Source of the DNA: Kutzneria sp036403095
GTDB taxonomy: Bacteria; Actinomycetota; Actinomycetes; Mycobacteriales; Pseudonocardiaceae
Reading direction: 5' to 3'
NCBI GenBank assembly: GCA_036403095.1
Contig: DASWRQ010000153.1
Coordinates: forward strand, 1 to 64,000
DNA: 64,000 nucleotides
The notes beneath the pieces are model-generated. The model ran no database searches and was not told the origin of the DNA. It worked only from the letters and a program-made list of their open reading frames with translations. The stretch's first letter is position 1; each line of letters begins with the position of its first letter. This document shows positions 16,855 to 26,332 of the stretch, one piece after another. The position numbers and the translations under genes were made by a program.

Positions 16855-17907
16855 TTGAACAGACGGGGTTTGCTGGCGGCTGCCTGCGGCACGGCGGTGG
16901 CGCTGACCATCGGCACGGCGCTGCCGGCGACGGCCGACACGGCGCAGCCGGTGCTGCTGCCGGGCGGGGTCGAGGGCGCGGCCAACGGCATCAACGACGC
17001 CGGCACCACCGTGGGCTGGACGGCCGCCAACGCCAACAGCGGGCCGGTGCGGGCCACGGTGTGGGACGTCCACGGCAAGGCGGTCCCGCTGCCGGGCCTG
17101 GTCGCCGGCGAGTACAGCGAAGCGGCGGCGGTCAACGACTCCGGCGTGATCGCCGGCACCGCCGAGGCCGCGGATATCGACAACCACGCGGTGCGCTGGT
17201 CGGCCAACGGCTCCATCACCGACCTGGCCGTGCTGCCCGGCGCGAGCTACTTCCGGGGCCGGGCGATCAACAACGGCAACGTTGTCGTCGGGTCCGCCTA
17301 CGTCGGCAACGAGGGTTTCGTGAGCCACGCGCTGCGCTGGGCCGCCGACGGCTCGGTGACCGATCTCGGCGTGCCCGCCGGCTACTGGAGCAGCGAGGCC
17401 GACGCGGTGTCCGATGACGGCACCGTCGTGGGCTCGGCCTGGGACGAGAGCTACACGCACAAGCACGCCATCCGCTGGAACACCGACGGCACCGTGACCG
17501 ATCTGGGCACCGCCCCCGGCGCCGTGATGAGCTGGGCCGCGGGCGTCAGCGCCGACGGCGCCATCGTCGGCACCTCGCAGTCGGCCGACCGCAAGAACCA
17601 TGCCACACGCTGGAACACGGACGGCACCATCACCGTGCTGCCGACGCTGGCCGGCGGCGACAACAGCGGGGCCGAAGCGATCAACAGCGCCGGGGTGGCC
17701 GTCGGCTTCGCCAACGCGGCCGGCACGCCCTCGCACGCCGTGCAGTGGGGCCGCGACGGCCAGGTCACCGACCTCGGCGTGAACCCGGCCGACGGCGACG
17801 CCATCGCCAACGCCATCAGCCCCGACGGCTGGGTCGCCGGCAACTCGCACCGTCCCAACGATTATCACCCGCTCGCCGTGCGGTGGCCCGCGCCGGCCGG
17901 CCGCTGA
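16855..17907 (+). CDS. secreted HAF-repeat protein
   Basis: 350 aa. TTG 16855 is chosen because GGGGGG lies five to ten bases upstream and a clean signal peptide begins there (NRRGLLAAACGTAVALTIG, cleavage near ATADTAQ). The mature part is six or seven repeats of about 45 residues with the pattern A.AIN..G.VVG......HAVRW..DG.VTDLG, the extracellular HAF repeat, expected to fold as a beta-propeller. No catalytic motif is seen; binding or cell-surface roles are likely. Followed immediately by a terminator at 17912. Confidence 0.85.
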   Translation: MNRRGLLAAACGTAVALTIGTALPATADTAQPVLLPGGVEGAANGINDAGTTVGWTAANANSGPVRATVWDVHGKAVPLPGLVAGEYSEAAAVNDSGVIAGTAEAADIDNHAVRWSANGSITDLAVLPGASYFRGRAINNGNVVVGSAYVGNEGFVSHALRWAADGSVTDLGVPAGYWSSEADAVSDDGTVVGSAWDESYTHKHAIRWNTDGTVTDLGTAPGAVMSWAAGVSADGAIVGTSQSADRKNHATRWNTDGTITVLPTLAGGDNSGAEAINSAGVAVGFANAAGTPSHAVQWGRDGQVTDLGVNPADGDAIANAISPDGWVAGNSHRPNDYHPLAVRWPAPAGR

Positions 17908-17911
17908 CCGC

Positions 17912-17944
17912 GGTTGCGTCCGGTCTGTCCGGCCGGACGCAACC
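17912..17944 (+). terminator. hairpin terminator after HAF gene
   Basis: Perfect 12-bp stem GGTTGCGTCCGG with its complement and a nine-base loop, starting five bases after the HAF-protein stop codon. Confidence 0.8.
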
Positions 17945-18057
17945 CGACGGCGTGGTGGACCTAGCACCACCTTGCAGACGGATCCCTGCACCAGTGCTCG
18001 GCCGGCCGGGTGGCGACAGGATCGACCCGAAGGCAGACAGCCGAGGGGGCCGAGCAG

Positions 18058-18792
18058 ATGTCCGTGATCACACGTCCGGAGCCGACGACAACCACCGCGA
18101 GTCCGCGGCGATGGCGACGATGGCCGTTGGTGTTGTTGGCGGTGGTGAGCGCGGCGTTGCTCGTCTACATGCTGACGCCGTACATCCCGCCGGAGATGAG
18201 CACCAGTCGCGTGCCGCTGCACGACGGCCTGCTCTTCGGGCTGCTGGTGGCGCACATCTTCACCGCGACCGTGGCCACGGTGACCGGCCTGGCGCAGTTC
18301 TGGCCGTGGCTGCGGAACAACCATCCGCGGGTGCACCGCTGGACTGGGCGGGCGTACTTCTTCGCCGGCGTGTTCCCGTCCACGCTGCTGGCCGTCCCGG
18401 TGGCCCTGACGGCGGCGTTCGGCGTGTCGAACCAGGCCGGCCTGCTGATCGTCGACCTGGCCTGGGCCAGCACGGCCATCGCCGGCTACCGGGCAGCCCG
18501 GCAGCGCCGGTTCGCCGACCACCGGCGGTGGATGATCCGCAACTACGCGCTGACGTTCTCCTCGCTGTTCAGTCGGCTGGTCCAGCCGGTGATCGCGCTG
18601 CTCGTCATTGCGCAGGCGAAGGGGCCGAGCTATCGCGGCGACGGCCTGACCATCCAGCACGACATCGCCAGCGCCAGCATCTGGGTTGGCGTGCTGATGG
18701 CAGTGGTGGCCGCCGAGTTCTACGTCCAGCGCCGTTACGGAGTCCCGCGCCATCGGCCCAAGGCCGTTGACCCGCCTCAGCCATCGCGCTGA
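18058..18792 (+). CDS. DUF2306 integral membrane protein
   Basis: 244 aa. ATG 18058 has GAGGGGG upstream. About seven hydrophobic segments, beginning with PLVLLAVVSAALLVYMLTPY. The family-type blocks HPRVHRWTGRAYFFAGVFP and RFADHRRWMIRNYALTFSS place it in the DUF2306 family. Conserved His and Arg residues in these blocks hint at cofactor or lipid binding, but the function is unknown. It is a single gene, tail to tail with the histidine kinase gene at 18817. Confidence 0.85.
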   Translation: MSVITRPEPTTTTASPRRWRRWPLVLLAVVSAALLVYMLTPYIPPEMSTSRVPLHDGLLFGLLVAHIFTATVATVTGLAQFWPWLRNNHPRVHRWTGRAYFFAGVFPSTLLAVPVALTAAFGVSNQAGLLIVDLAWASTAIAGYRAARQRRFADHRRWMIRNYALTFSSLFSRLVQPVIALLVIAQAKGPSYRGDGLTIQHDIASASIWVGVLMAVVAAEFYVQRRYGVPRHRPKAVDPPQPSR

Positions 18793-18816
18793 GCCGGCAT
18801 TCGCTTGGTGCGCCCG

Positions 18817-19893
18817 TCACAGCGGCAGGCGCAGCTGGAGTTCGAAGCCACCGTCGCACGTCGGCGCCGTGCGGACGGTGCCGCCGTGCAGCGCCGCCCG
18901 TTCCTGGAGGCCGACGAGACCGTGCCGCGTGCTGGGCAGGGTGAGCGTCGGCCGGGTCGGCGGCGTGTTGGTGACCGTGACCGTCACATCGGTGTCGTCA
19001 CGGGAGAACGACACCGTGGCGACACCGCCGGGGGCGTGCTTGCGGACGTTGGTCAGGGCCTCCTGGACGGTGCGATAGATCGTCCGCTGCATCGGCGCGT
19101 CCATGCCGGCCGGGGCGCTGCCGACCAGCCGGGTCTCGATGCCGCTGCCGTCCAGCAGGCGCTCCAGGTCGGACAGTGTGGGCTGCGGCGTCAGCTCGGT
19201 GGCCGGCGTGCCGGCGGCGCGGAGCAGGTTCACCATGTGCCGCAGCTCGTCGAGCGTGTCCACGGACAGCCGGCGGATGTTCACCGCGGCGTCCCGGGCC
19301 GCCGGATCGGTGGTGCTGACCTGGAGCGCGCCGGCCTGCACGGCGATGAGGCTGACCTGGTGGGACACCACGTCGTGCATCTCGCGGGCCAGCTGGTTGC
19401 GTTCCTTGGCCAGCACGGCCTGGGCGTCCAGCCGCCGCTCGTGCTCCCGTGCCTGCTTGATGTCGGTCAGCCGCAGCGCCAGCTCGCGGTGCGTACGGAC
19501 GAACTGGCCGAGGAAGATCGGCGCGGCCGCGGTCATCGTCGCGTAGATGACGCCGAGCACCAGGTCGGCGCTGAGCAGCTCGAAGTCCATGCCGGGAAAC
19601 AGGTATGCGGTCGCGGCCAACGCCCCGCAGGTGCCGAGCAGCCAGCGGTTGGCGTACCGCGTCGCGACGGTGTACAGGGCGATCAGTGTGGCGATGACCG
19701 AGCCGGACACCACCAACGCCGGCAGCGTCAGCAGGAACACCGGCACCGGCCACCACCGGCGGGCCAGCAGCGCCACCACGGCCAACGCGGCGTAGGTGAT
19801 CTCCTGCCACGCCGGCGCGGCGTTGAGCCCGGCGTCCAGTGCCGCGGCCCCGATCATGGCCGCCTCGGCGAGCAACACGAGCACCCGGTTCAC
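18817..19893 (-). CDS. NarL-type sensor histidine kinase
   Basis: 358 aa. Four or five hydrophobic segments in residues 1-125, then a linker helix, the HisKA_3 phosphoacceptor (NQLAREMHDVVSHQVSLIAV) with its histidine, and an ATPase domain (EALTNVRKHAPGG, then RHGLVGLQERAALHGG). No extracytoplasmic sensor loop of any size, so it probably senses the membrane or its neighbours. The start overlaps the stop of the response regulator gene (ATGA), and the pair forms one operon. Confidence 0.92.
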   Translation of the reverse strand: MNRVLVLLAEAAMIGAAALDAGLNAAPAWQEITYAALAVVALLARRWWPVPVFLLTLPALVVSGSVIATLIALYTVATRYANRWLLGTCGALAATAYLFPGMDFELLSADLVLGVIYATMTAAAPIFLGQFVRTHRELALRLTDIKQAREHERRLDAQAVLAKERNQLAREMHDVVSHQVSLIAVQAGALQVSTTDPAARDAAVNIRRLSVDTLDELRHMVNLLRAAGTPATELTPQPTLSDLERLLDGSGIETRLVGSAPAGMDAPMQRTIYRTVQEALTNVRKHAPGGVATVSFSRDDTDVTVTVTNTPPTRPTLTLPSTRHGLVGLQERAALHGGTVRTAPTCDGGFELQLRLPL

Positions 19894-20543
19894 GGCCGGC
19901 CCCCGTCGAGCAGGCCGGCCCGCTGCGCGACCAACGCCGCCTGCACCCGGCTGCCCACGCCGAGCTTGGTCAGGATCGCGCTGACGTGGTCCTTGACCGT
20001 GCCGACGCTGATGTGGACGCGGGCCCCGATGTCGGTGTTGGACAGGCCGTCGGCGATCAGCACGAGCACCGCCCGCTCACGCTCGGTGAGCTGGCCGACC
20101 TGCTCGGCCGCGGCCGACCCCGCACCGGCGTCGAGGTAGCCGTCCACCACCGTCCGGACGACCTTGGGCGAGAGCACCACGCCGCCGGCCGCGAGTGTGC
20201 GGACGAGCTGGGCCAGCTGGTCGGGGCCGGTGTCCTTGAGGATGAAGCCGGCCGCGCCGGAGCGCAGCGCGGTCGCGATGTACTCGTCGGAGTCGAACGT
20301 GGTGAGCATGGCCACCACCGGCGGGCGACGCAGGCCGCGCAGCTGACGCAGGATCGTCAGACCGTCCACATCGGGCATCCGGATGTCCAGCAGGACCACG
20401 TCGGGCTGGTGCAGGCCGACCTCGCGCACCGCCTGCGCGCCGGTCGCCGTGGCCACCACCTCGATGTCCCCGGCCGCCTGGAGGATGAGCCGGAAGCCCG
20501 ACCGAACCAGCTCCTCGTCGTCGACGACGACCACCCGAATCAT
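19890..20543 (-). CDS. NarL/FixJ response regulator
   Basis: 217 aa. Receiver domain with acidic pocket VVVDDEELV, phospho-Asp in VVLLDIRMPDVDG and Lys in FILKDTG; LuxR-type DNA-binding helix LTERERAVLVLIADGLSNTD. Start at ATG 20543 (MIRVVVVDD); the open frame extends further without support. Upstream partner of the kinase at 18817-19893. Divergent from the esterase gene at 20722, which is a plausible target. Confidence 0.93.
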   Translation of the reverse strand: MIRVVVVDDEELVRSGFRLILQAAGDIEVVATATGAQAVREVGLHQPDVVLLDIRMPDVDGLTILRQLRGLRRPPVVAMLTTFDSDEYIATALRSGAAGFILKDTGPDQLAQLVRTLAAGGVVLSPKVVRTVVDGYLDAGAGSAAAEQVGQLTERERAVLVLIADGLSNTDIGARVHISVGTVKDHVSAILTKLGVGSRVQAALVAQRAGLLDGGRP

Positions 20544-20721
20544 GCTCTGCACGCGGCCAGTCTCGCCGCCGTGGCGGTGGGCAGCCATCCGGGGCCCGGC
20601 AGGCCCGTGCCAGCCGACCGGCTGGCCGGCAGCAGCCAGGTGGCGGGTGCTCCGGGCCGGTCAACCGGTGTCCGCCGCCGTCACCCGTACGGAGCATGGG
20701 TCGCATGGCGCAGGAATCCCG

Positions 20722-21864
20722 GTGAACGACATCGCGGTCCCCGACGAGGTGGCCGAGCACGCCCGGCAGACGGGGCCGCTGGAGTCGCCGTGGATCTGGC
20801 TCACGCTCGCCGTGCTGGCCGCGGCGGCGCTGGCCGCCACCATTTGGTTCCGCCGACGCCGCCGCGCCCGGCGGATCGGGATCGTGGTCGTCGTGTGCCT
20901 GGCGCTGCTGGCCGGGATCACCGGTCTGAACAGCTACGTCGGTTACGTCCGCACCCGGCATGACCTGGCCCAACTGCTCGCACGGGGCGGCGGGCCGCTG
21001 CGCTGGCTCGCAGAGTCGATCGACGGGGCCGACGAGGACCGCCCGGCCGACGTCGCCAACCCCGGCGACCCCCAGGGGCCTGTCGTGGACCGGATCAACG
21101 TCGCCGAACCGGCGCTGGCCGTGCCGTCCGGGCGGACCTTCGTGCTGCTGCCGCCCGGCTACTACTCCCCCGCCGCGGCCGGCCGGCGCTATCCGGTGGT
21201 CTACCTCGTGCACGGCTATCCCTACGGCAGCCCGGACGACTGGCTGGCCGCCGGCGATGCCGCCGGCACGTTACGGGGCCTCTACCAGCACAATGCCCTC
21301 TCGCCGACCATCGTCGTCAGCGTCGATCTCACCGCCGGCAACCCCAGCCGCGCCTGGGACGGCCTCGACGTGCCCGGCGGCCCGCAGCTGGAGACCTACC
21401 TGTCCCGCACCGTCGTGACCGCCGTCGACCAGCGCTACCGCACCCGGCCCGACCGGGGCCATCGGGCGCTCGGCGGCATGTCCGGCGGCGGTTTCGCCGC
21501 GCTGAACGTCGGCCTGCACCATCTCGACCAGTTCGGGGCGTTGCTGATCTCGCTGCCGTACGACACCTTGGACGGCAACGAGGGCCTGCTCGGCGGCAAC
21601 CAGAAGCTGGTGCGGGCCAACACTCCTCGGGACTACATCCCGACCATGCCGTTCCCGCAGAAGCTGTCCGTCATGCTCACCGCCGGCACCGGCGCACCCA
21701 CCGACGCCGCCACCGCCGACCGGCTCGGCCAGGCGTTGCGGGCCCGCGGGCAGGACGTCGTCGTGCGCCTCGAGCAGGGCTTCAACCACACCTGGCACAC
21801 CGCCCGGGCCAGCCTGCCGTACCTGCTCGCCTTCGCCGGCCGCCTGTTCGACCGGGCCCGGTGA
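20722..21864 (+). CDS. membrane-anchored esterase-D-like hydrolase
   Basis: 380 aa. Two N-terminal membrane helices (about residues 23-40 and 50-68) then an extracellular alpha/beta hydrolase of the esterase/antigen 85-like type. Nucleophile elbow GGMSGGGFAAL, oxyanion region YLVHGYPYG, and catalytic His in FNHTWH. GTG 20722 has AGGA eight bases upstream. The mycolyltransferase-like fold outside the membrane suggests a cell-envelope ester substrate, but this is inferred. Next to, and divergent from, a two-component system. Confidence 0.85.
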   Translation: MNDIAVPDEVAEHARQTGPLESPWIWLTLAVLAAAALAATIWFRRRRRARRIGIVVVVCLALLAGITGLNSYVGYVRTRHDLAQLLARGGGPLRWLAESIDGADEDRPADVANPGDPQGPVVDRINVAEPALAVPSGRTFVLLPPGYYSPAAAGRRYPVVYLVHGYPYGSPDDWLAAGDAAGTLRGLYQHNALSPTIVVSVDLTAGNPSRAWDGLDVPGGPQLETYLSRTVVTAVDQRYRTRPDRGHRALGGMSGGGFAALNVGLHHLDQFGALLISLPYDTLDGNEGLLGGNQKLVRANTPRDYIPTMPFPQKLSVMLTAGTGAPTDAATADRLGQALRARGQDVVVRLEQGFNHTWHTARASLPYLLAFAGRLFDRAR

Positions 21865-21948
21865 CACCCGATTGCGGGTAGCAGGCGCACAGGTGTGGCG
21901 GTAAGACTTGATCGAGGGGTGGCACGCCGGACTGTCTCTGGAGGGGCG

Positions 21949-24900
21949 ATGTCGCGACGCGTGGTGTGTGCCCTGTCCACGGTGCTGCTGATCGTCGGCC
22001 TGGGGCTGCCGCCGGGACCGGCGGCGGGCACGGCCCGGGAGGCGGTGCCGAGTGTCCACCCGACGCCGCAGTCGATCGAGCAGCGCGGCGAGCGAGTGAC
22101 CCTCACGCCGTCGATGGGCCTGGTGACCAGGCCCGACAGCGACCCGGCGGCGATACGGGTGGTCCGCGAGACGCTCCAGGCCAACGGTGTGCGCCAGATC
22201 GACGCGAAGCCGCAGCCGGGCGAGCCGACGGTCATGGTCGACGACGCGGCGGCGCTGGCCAGTCTCGGCGTGGAGGATCCCGGTGGCCTGCCGAACGAGG
22301 GCTACGTGCTGGCGGACGGGCGGGTCGGCGGACGGCCGGTCATCGTGCTGGCCGGCCACGACGCGGCGGGCACGTTCTACGCGGCCCAGACGCTGCGGCA
22401 GCTGGCGGTCCGCGGCTCGGTGCCGGGCGTGGTGATCCGCGACTGGCCGGCGTACAAGACGCGTGGAGTGGTCGAAGGCTTCTACGGCACGCCGTGGTCC
22501 AACAGCGCCCGAGCCGACCAGTTCGACTTCGACGGCCGGCACAAGCTGAACACGTACGTCTACACCCCGAAGGACGACCCCTACCTGCGGGCCCGCTGGC
22601 GCGACCAGTACCCGTCCGACCAGCTGGCGCAGCTCAAGGCCCTGGTCGACCGGGCCGTCGCCAACCACGTCGACTTCACCTACGCGGTGTCGCCCGGCCT
22701 CTCGGTCTGCTACAGCTCGCCGGCCGACGAGCAGGCCCTGGTGACGAAGCTCCAGTCGCTGTGGGACGTCGGCGTCCGGACCTTCGCCGTCCCGCTGGAC
22801 GACATCAGCTACACCAAGTGGAACTGCGACGCGGACCAGGCCCGCTTCGGCGACGGCGGCGCGGCGGCCGGCGCGGCCCAGTCGCTGCTGCTCAACGAGA
22901 TCCAGCGGGACTTCATCGCTGCCCATGCCGGCGCCGCCCGGCTGGAGATGGTGCCGACGGAGTACTACGACCTGGCCTCGAGCCCGTACAAGGACACGTT
23001 GAAGGCCCAGCTCGACCCGTCGATCGTGGTCGAGTGGACCGGCGCCGGCGTGATCGCGACGGCGATCACCGCCGACCAGGTGGCGGCGGCGAAGGCGGTG
23101 TTCGGCCACGACATCCTGGTCTGGGACAACTACCCGGTCAACGACTACACCACCAACCGGCTGCTGCTCGGCCCCTACACCGGCCGCCAGGCCGGCCTGG
23201 CCTCCTCGCTGTACGGGATCACCGCCAACCCGATGATCCAGCCGGTCGCCTCGGACGTCGCGCTGTTCGGCGTCGCCGACTTCACCTGGAACGACCAGGC
23301 CTACGATCCGCAGCACTCGTGGCAGGCCGCGTTGAACGAGATGGCCGGCCCTGGCCTGGCTGCCCGGCAGGCCATGGCCGCGTTCGCCGACCTCGAGCAC
23401 TACTCGCTGATCAACCCGGTGCAGGCGCCGTTGTTGGCCGCGCGGATCGCCGCGTTCTGGCCGGCGTGGGAGAACGGCGACGATGCCGCCGCCGGCCCGC
23501 TGGACACCTACTTGCGGGCGATCGAGAGCATCCCGTCGGACCTTGCCAATGCCGCGTTCGTCGCGGACGCCCGCCCCTGGGTGGACTCGGCCGGCACGTG
23601 GGGCCAGGCGGCCCGCGCCGCGCTGCGGATGCTGGTGGACCAGCGGGCCGGGCGCGGCGCGGCGGCCGTCGCCGACCGGGCGCAGGCGCGGTCGCTGGCC
23701 GCGAAAGCCGCGTCGTACCAGTACATCGGACTCAACGGGGCGGTGAACGTCAGCGTCGGCGACGGGGTGATCGACGCGTTCGTCACGGCGGCGTTGGCCG
23801 AGAACGATCGCTGGCTCGGCCTGGCCGGGCGTCGGCCGGCCGCCGACATCTCGATGCCGGCGTACCTGGACCACACGCCGGTCAAGACGGTCGACGGCGA
23901 CGACGGCACCTACTTCTGGAGCAGCCGGGCGCCGTCGGACGGCGACCACGTCGGCGTGGACCTTGGTGTGCCGCAACCCGTCACGGCCGTCTCGGTCACT
24001 ATGTCCAAATCGGACAGTCCGGACGACTACCTGCACAGCGGAGTGCTGGAGTACTCGAGTGACGGCCGGAGCTGGCAGGCCGTCCAGGCATTCGCCGGCA
24101 CCACCACGGTGCACGCGGATCTGCCGGCCGACACAGTGGCCCGCTACATCCGGTTGCGCGCGACCGGGACTCAGACCAACTGGGTGGTGGTGCGCGAGTT
24201 CAGTGTGACCGGCCCGGGCATCGGCCCGCTGCCGGTCACCGGCACCCCCGCGAGCCCGACCTTGTCCGCCGCCGCAGACGGCAATGCCGACACCGCATAC
24301 ACCGCCGGCACTTCCCCCGTACCCGGTGACGCGTTGGTCGTCAACCTGCCGGGCAGCCGACCGTTGAGTGCCGTCGAAGTGGTCGGGCACGCGGCCGGCG
24401 CGGTCCAGGTGCACACGGCGAGCGGCTGGCACACCATTGGCGCCCTGGCCGACGGCTACACCGAACTGTTTGCACACCAGGCAAAAGCTGACACCATCCG
24501 TCTACTGTGGACGCCAGGCGGCGCGCCGCCGACGATCGCCGAGGTGGTGCCGGAGTACGCCGATGCCGGTGTCGCGGTGAATCCGGCGCCGTCAGAGCTG
24601 GACGTGCAGCTCGGTCAACCGGCGACGCTGACCGTCACCCTCAGCAGCCCGGGCGTCGCCGACCAACACGGCCTCCTGCTCGCGACGCCGCCGCGCGGCG
24701 TGCGCGTCACGCCGATGGCCGGCCTGGTGACGGTTCCTCGCGGCGCACAACCGAGTCGCAACCTGACCGTGACGAGCTTATCCGTCGGCACCTACCAGGT
24801 GCCGATCAGTTTCGGCTCACGAAAGTCCACTGTGGTCGTTCGAGTGCATCCCAAGACCGGCGCGAACAACATCGCCCTGGCCTCGGCCGGCGCCGTCGCG

Positions 24901-25269
24901 ACCGCGTCCAGCACCGAGGCCGATCTGCCGCAGTTCACCCCGGACCACGCCATCGACGGCAACGCGGCCACCCGCTGGTCCTCGGGCTACACCGACGGCG
25001 AGTGGCTCCAGGTCCAGCTGGCACAGGCCCAACCGGTCGGCAAAGTCGTGGTGCAGTGGGAACTCGCGCATGCCAACGTCTACCAGATCCAGATCTCGCC
25101 GGACGGCACGACGTGGACCACGGCGGCGACCGTCCCGGACAGCCAGGGCGGCGCGGAAACCGTGTGGCTGGACCAGTCGGGCGTGCGCTACCTGCGCATG
25201 CAGGGCGTCAGCCGCTCGACCCGGTTCGGCTATTCGATCTTCGAGTTGCGGGTGTATCCGGTCGCCTGA
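21949..25269 (+). CDS. secreted GH84 beta-N-acetylglucosaminidase
   Basis: 1106 aa exported enzyme. GGAGGGG precedes ATG 21949 and a signal peptide follows. Residues about 35-165 form the GH20b/GH84 N-terminal domain. The GH84 barrel starts at RGVVEGFYGTPWSNSARADQ and has the adjacent catalytic aspartates in AVPLDDISYTKW. A helical region follows, then a CBM32/discoidin domain (about 640-780), a beta-rich linker, and a second F5/8-type domain at the C-terminus (AIDGNAATRWSSGYTDGEWL). Acts on terminal beta-GlcNAc of mucins, hyaluronan-like chains or chitin fragments. Its 3' end overlaps the convergent kinase gene by 62 bp. Confidence 0.93.
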   Translation: MSRRVVCALSTVLLIVGLGLPPGPAAGTAREAVPSVHPTPQSIEQRGERVTLTPSMGLVTRPDSDPAAIRVVRETLQANGVRQIDAKPQPGEPTVMVDDAAALASLGVEDPGGLPNEGYVLADGRVGGRPVIVLAGHDAAGTFYAAQTLRQLAVRGSVPGVVIRDWPAYKTRGVVEGFYGTPWSNSARADQFDFDGRHKLNTYVYTPKDDPYLRARWRDQYPSDQLAQLKALVDRAVANHVDFTYAVSPGLSVCYSSPADEQALVTKLQSLWDVGVRTFAVPLDDISYTKWNCDADQARFGDGGAAAGAAQSLLLNEIQRDFIAAHAGAARLEMVPTEYYDLASSPYKDTLKAQLDPSIVVEWTGAGVIATAITADQVAAAKAVFGHDILVWDNYPVNDYTTNRLLLGPYTGRQAGLASSLYGITANPMIQPVASDVALFGVADFTWNDQAYDPQHSWQAALNEMAGPGLAARQAMAAFADLEHYSLINPVQAPLLAARIAAFWPAWENGDDAAAGPLDTYLRAIESIPSDLANAAFVADARPWVDSAGTWGQAARAALRMLVDQRAGRGAAAVADRAQARSLAAKAASYQYIGLNGAVNVSVGDGVIDAFVTAALAENDRWLGLAGRRPAADISMPAYLDHTPVKTVDGDDGTYFWSSRAPSDGDHVGVDLGVPQPVTAVSVTMSKSDSPDDYLHSGVLEYSSDGRSWQAVQAFAGTTTVHADLPADTVARYIRLRATGTQTNWVVVREFSVTGPGIGPLPVTGTPASPTLSAAADGNADTAYTAGTSPVPGDALVVNLPGSRPLSAVEVVGHAAGAVQVHTASGWHTIGALADGYTELFAHQAKADTIRLLWTPGGAPPTIAEVVPEYADAGVAVNPAPSELDVQLGQPATLTVTLSSPGVADQHGLLLATPPRGVRVTPMAGLVTVPRGAQPSRNLTVTSLSVGTYQVPISFGSRKSTVVVRVHPKTGANNIALASAGAVATASSTEADLPQFTPDHAIDGNAATRWSSGYTDGEWLQVQLAQAQPVGKVVVQWELAHANVYQIQISPDGTTWTTAATVPDSQGGAETVWLDQSGVRYLRMQGVSRSTRFGYSIFELRVYPVA

Positions 25270-26332
25270 GCCGGATCGTGACGACCAGTCCGCCGTCGGC
25301 GCGCGGGGCGAGGTCGAGAGCGCCGTCGTGGGCGCGGACAATGCTGTGCACGATGGCCAGGCCGAGGCCGACACCGGCGTGTTCGTCGGCCCGTATACGT
25401 TCCGTGCCCCGCCGGAAGGGCTCGGTCAGGGTCGGCACGAGCTCGGACGGCAGCGGCGGCCCGGTGTTCTCGACCCGCAGCAGGCACCCATCGTCTTGCA
25501 GTCCGGTGTGGACGGTCACGGTGCCGCCGGTGGGCAGGTTGTGCACGATGGCGTTCTGCACGAGATTCGTCACCATCCGCAGGATCAATGCCTCGGAGCC
25601 GACGGTCAGCGTGGTCTCGCCGCTGACGTCGACCGCTATCTCGCGCTGTTCGGCCAGCGGCAGCAGGGTTTCCACGGCGTCCTCGGCGATGAGCGAGAGA
25701 TCGACGGGCTCGCGGACGAAGCTGCGCCGGTCGGCCCGGCTGAGCAGCAGCAGGGCCTCGGTCAGGTCGATCGCCCGCGTGTTGACGGTGTGCAGCCGAT
25801 CGATCAGCTCGTCCCGGTCGTGCGTGGGATCGTTGCGGGCAACATCGAGCAGGGTCCGCGATATCGCCAGTGGCGTGCGGAGTTCGTGGGAGGCGTTGGC
25901 GGCGAACCGCTGCTGCTCGGCGACATGGGATTCGAGCTGGTCGAGCATGGTGTCGAACACGTCGGCGAGCTCCCGGAACTCGTCCTTGCGGCCCGCCAGG
26001 CGAATTCGGTGCGACAGCGAGCCTCCAGCGGCCAGCCGCGCGGCGTCGGCGATCCGCGTGACCGGCGCGAGCATCCGACCGGCCAAGAACCATCCACCCG
26101 CGAGGCCGAGCACGAGCAAGACGGCCATGGCGACGGCGGCGGCCTTGCCGAAGATCCGCGTGAGCAGGTAGCGGTTGGGCGAGATCCCGATCAGACCCTG
26201 CGGGTTGTCCGGCACGTAGCGCAGCAGGAACACCCAGGCCACGGCCACCAACACCGCGCCGGTCACGAGCACCACCGCGGCGTAGCTGATCGTGAGTCTC
26301 AGTCGGGCGCTGAGCCCGGGGCGCCTATCCAC
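25208..26332 (-). CDS. HAMP-type sensor histidine kinase
   Basis: 374 aa. Two membrane helices (about 12-35 and 63-85) flank a short extracellular loop; then HAMP, the HisKA box AANASHELRTPLAISRTLLD and an ATPase with N box VTNLVQNAIVHN and GLGLAIVHSIVRAHDG. The loop of only about 30 residues is typical of kinases sensing membrane or cell-wall stress. The start overlaps the regulator gene by eight bases; the last 62 bp overlap the GH84 gene on the opposite strand. Third gene of the VanZ-regulator-kinase operon. Confidence 0.93.
   Translation of the reverse strand: MDRRPGLSARLRLTISYAAVVLVTGAVLVAVAWVFLLRYVPDNPQGLIGISPNRYLLTRIFGKAAAVAMAVLLVLGLAGGWFLAGRMLAPVTRIADAARLAAGGSLSHRIRLAGRKDEFRELADVFDTMLDQLESHVAEQQRFAANASHELRTPLAISRTLLDVARNDPTHDRDELIDRLHTVNTRAIDLTEALLLLSRADRRSFVREPVDLSLIAEDAVETLLPLAEQREIAVDVSGETTLTVGSEALILRMVTNLVQNAIVHNLPTGGTVTVHTGLQDDGCLLRVENTGPPLPSELVPTLTEPFRRGTERIRADEHAGVGLGLAIVHSIVRAHDGALDLAPRADGGLVVTIRLRRPDTPATRRSNSRTGSSG

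Noticed and set aside
16840..18753. 637-codon minus-strand frame
   Set aside because: Antisense to the HAF-repeat and DUF2306 genes, which have signal peptide, family motifs and ribosome sites.
21271..24477. 1068-codon open frame on the minus strand
   Set aside because: Antisense to the GH84 gene and the esterase; composition is Arg/Gly/Val/Asp-rich, typical of a shadow of high-GC coding DNA.
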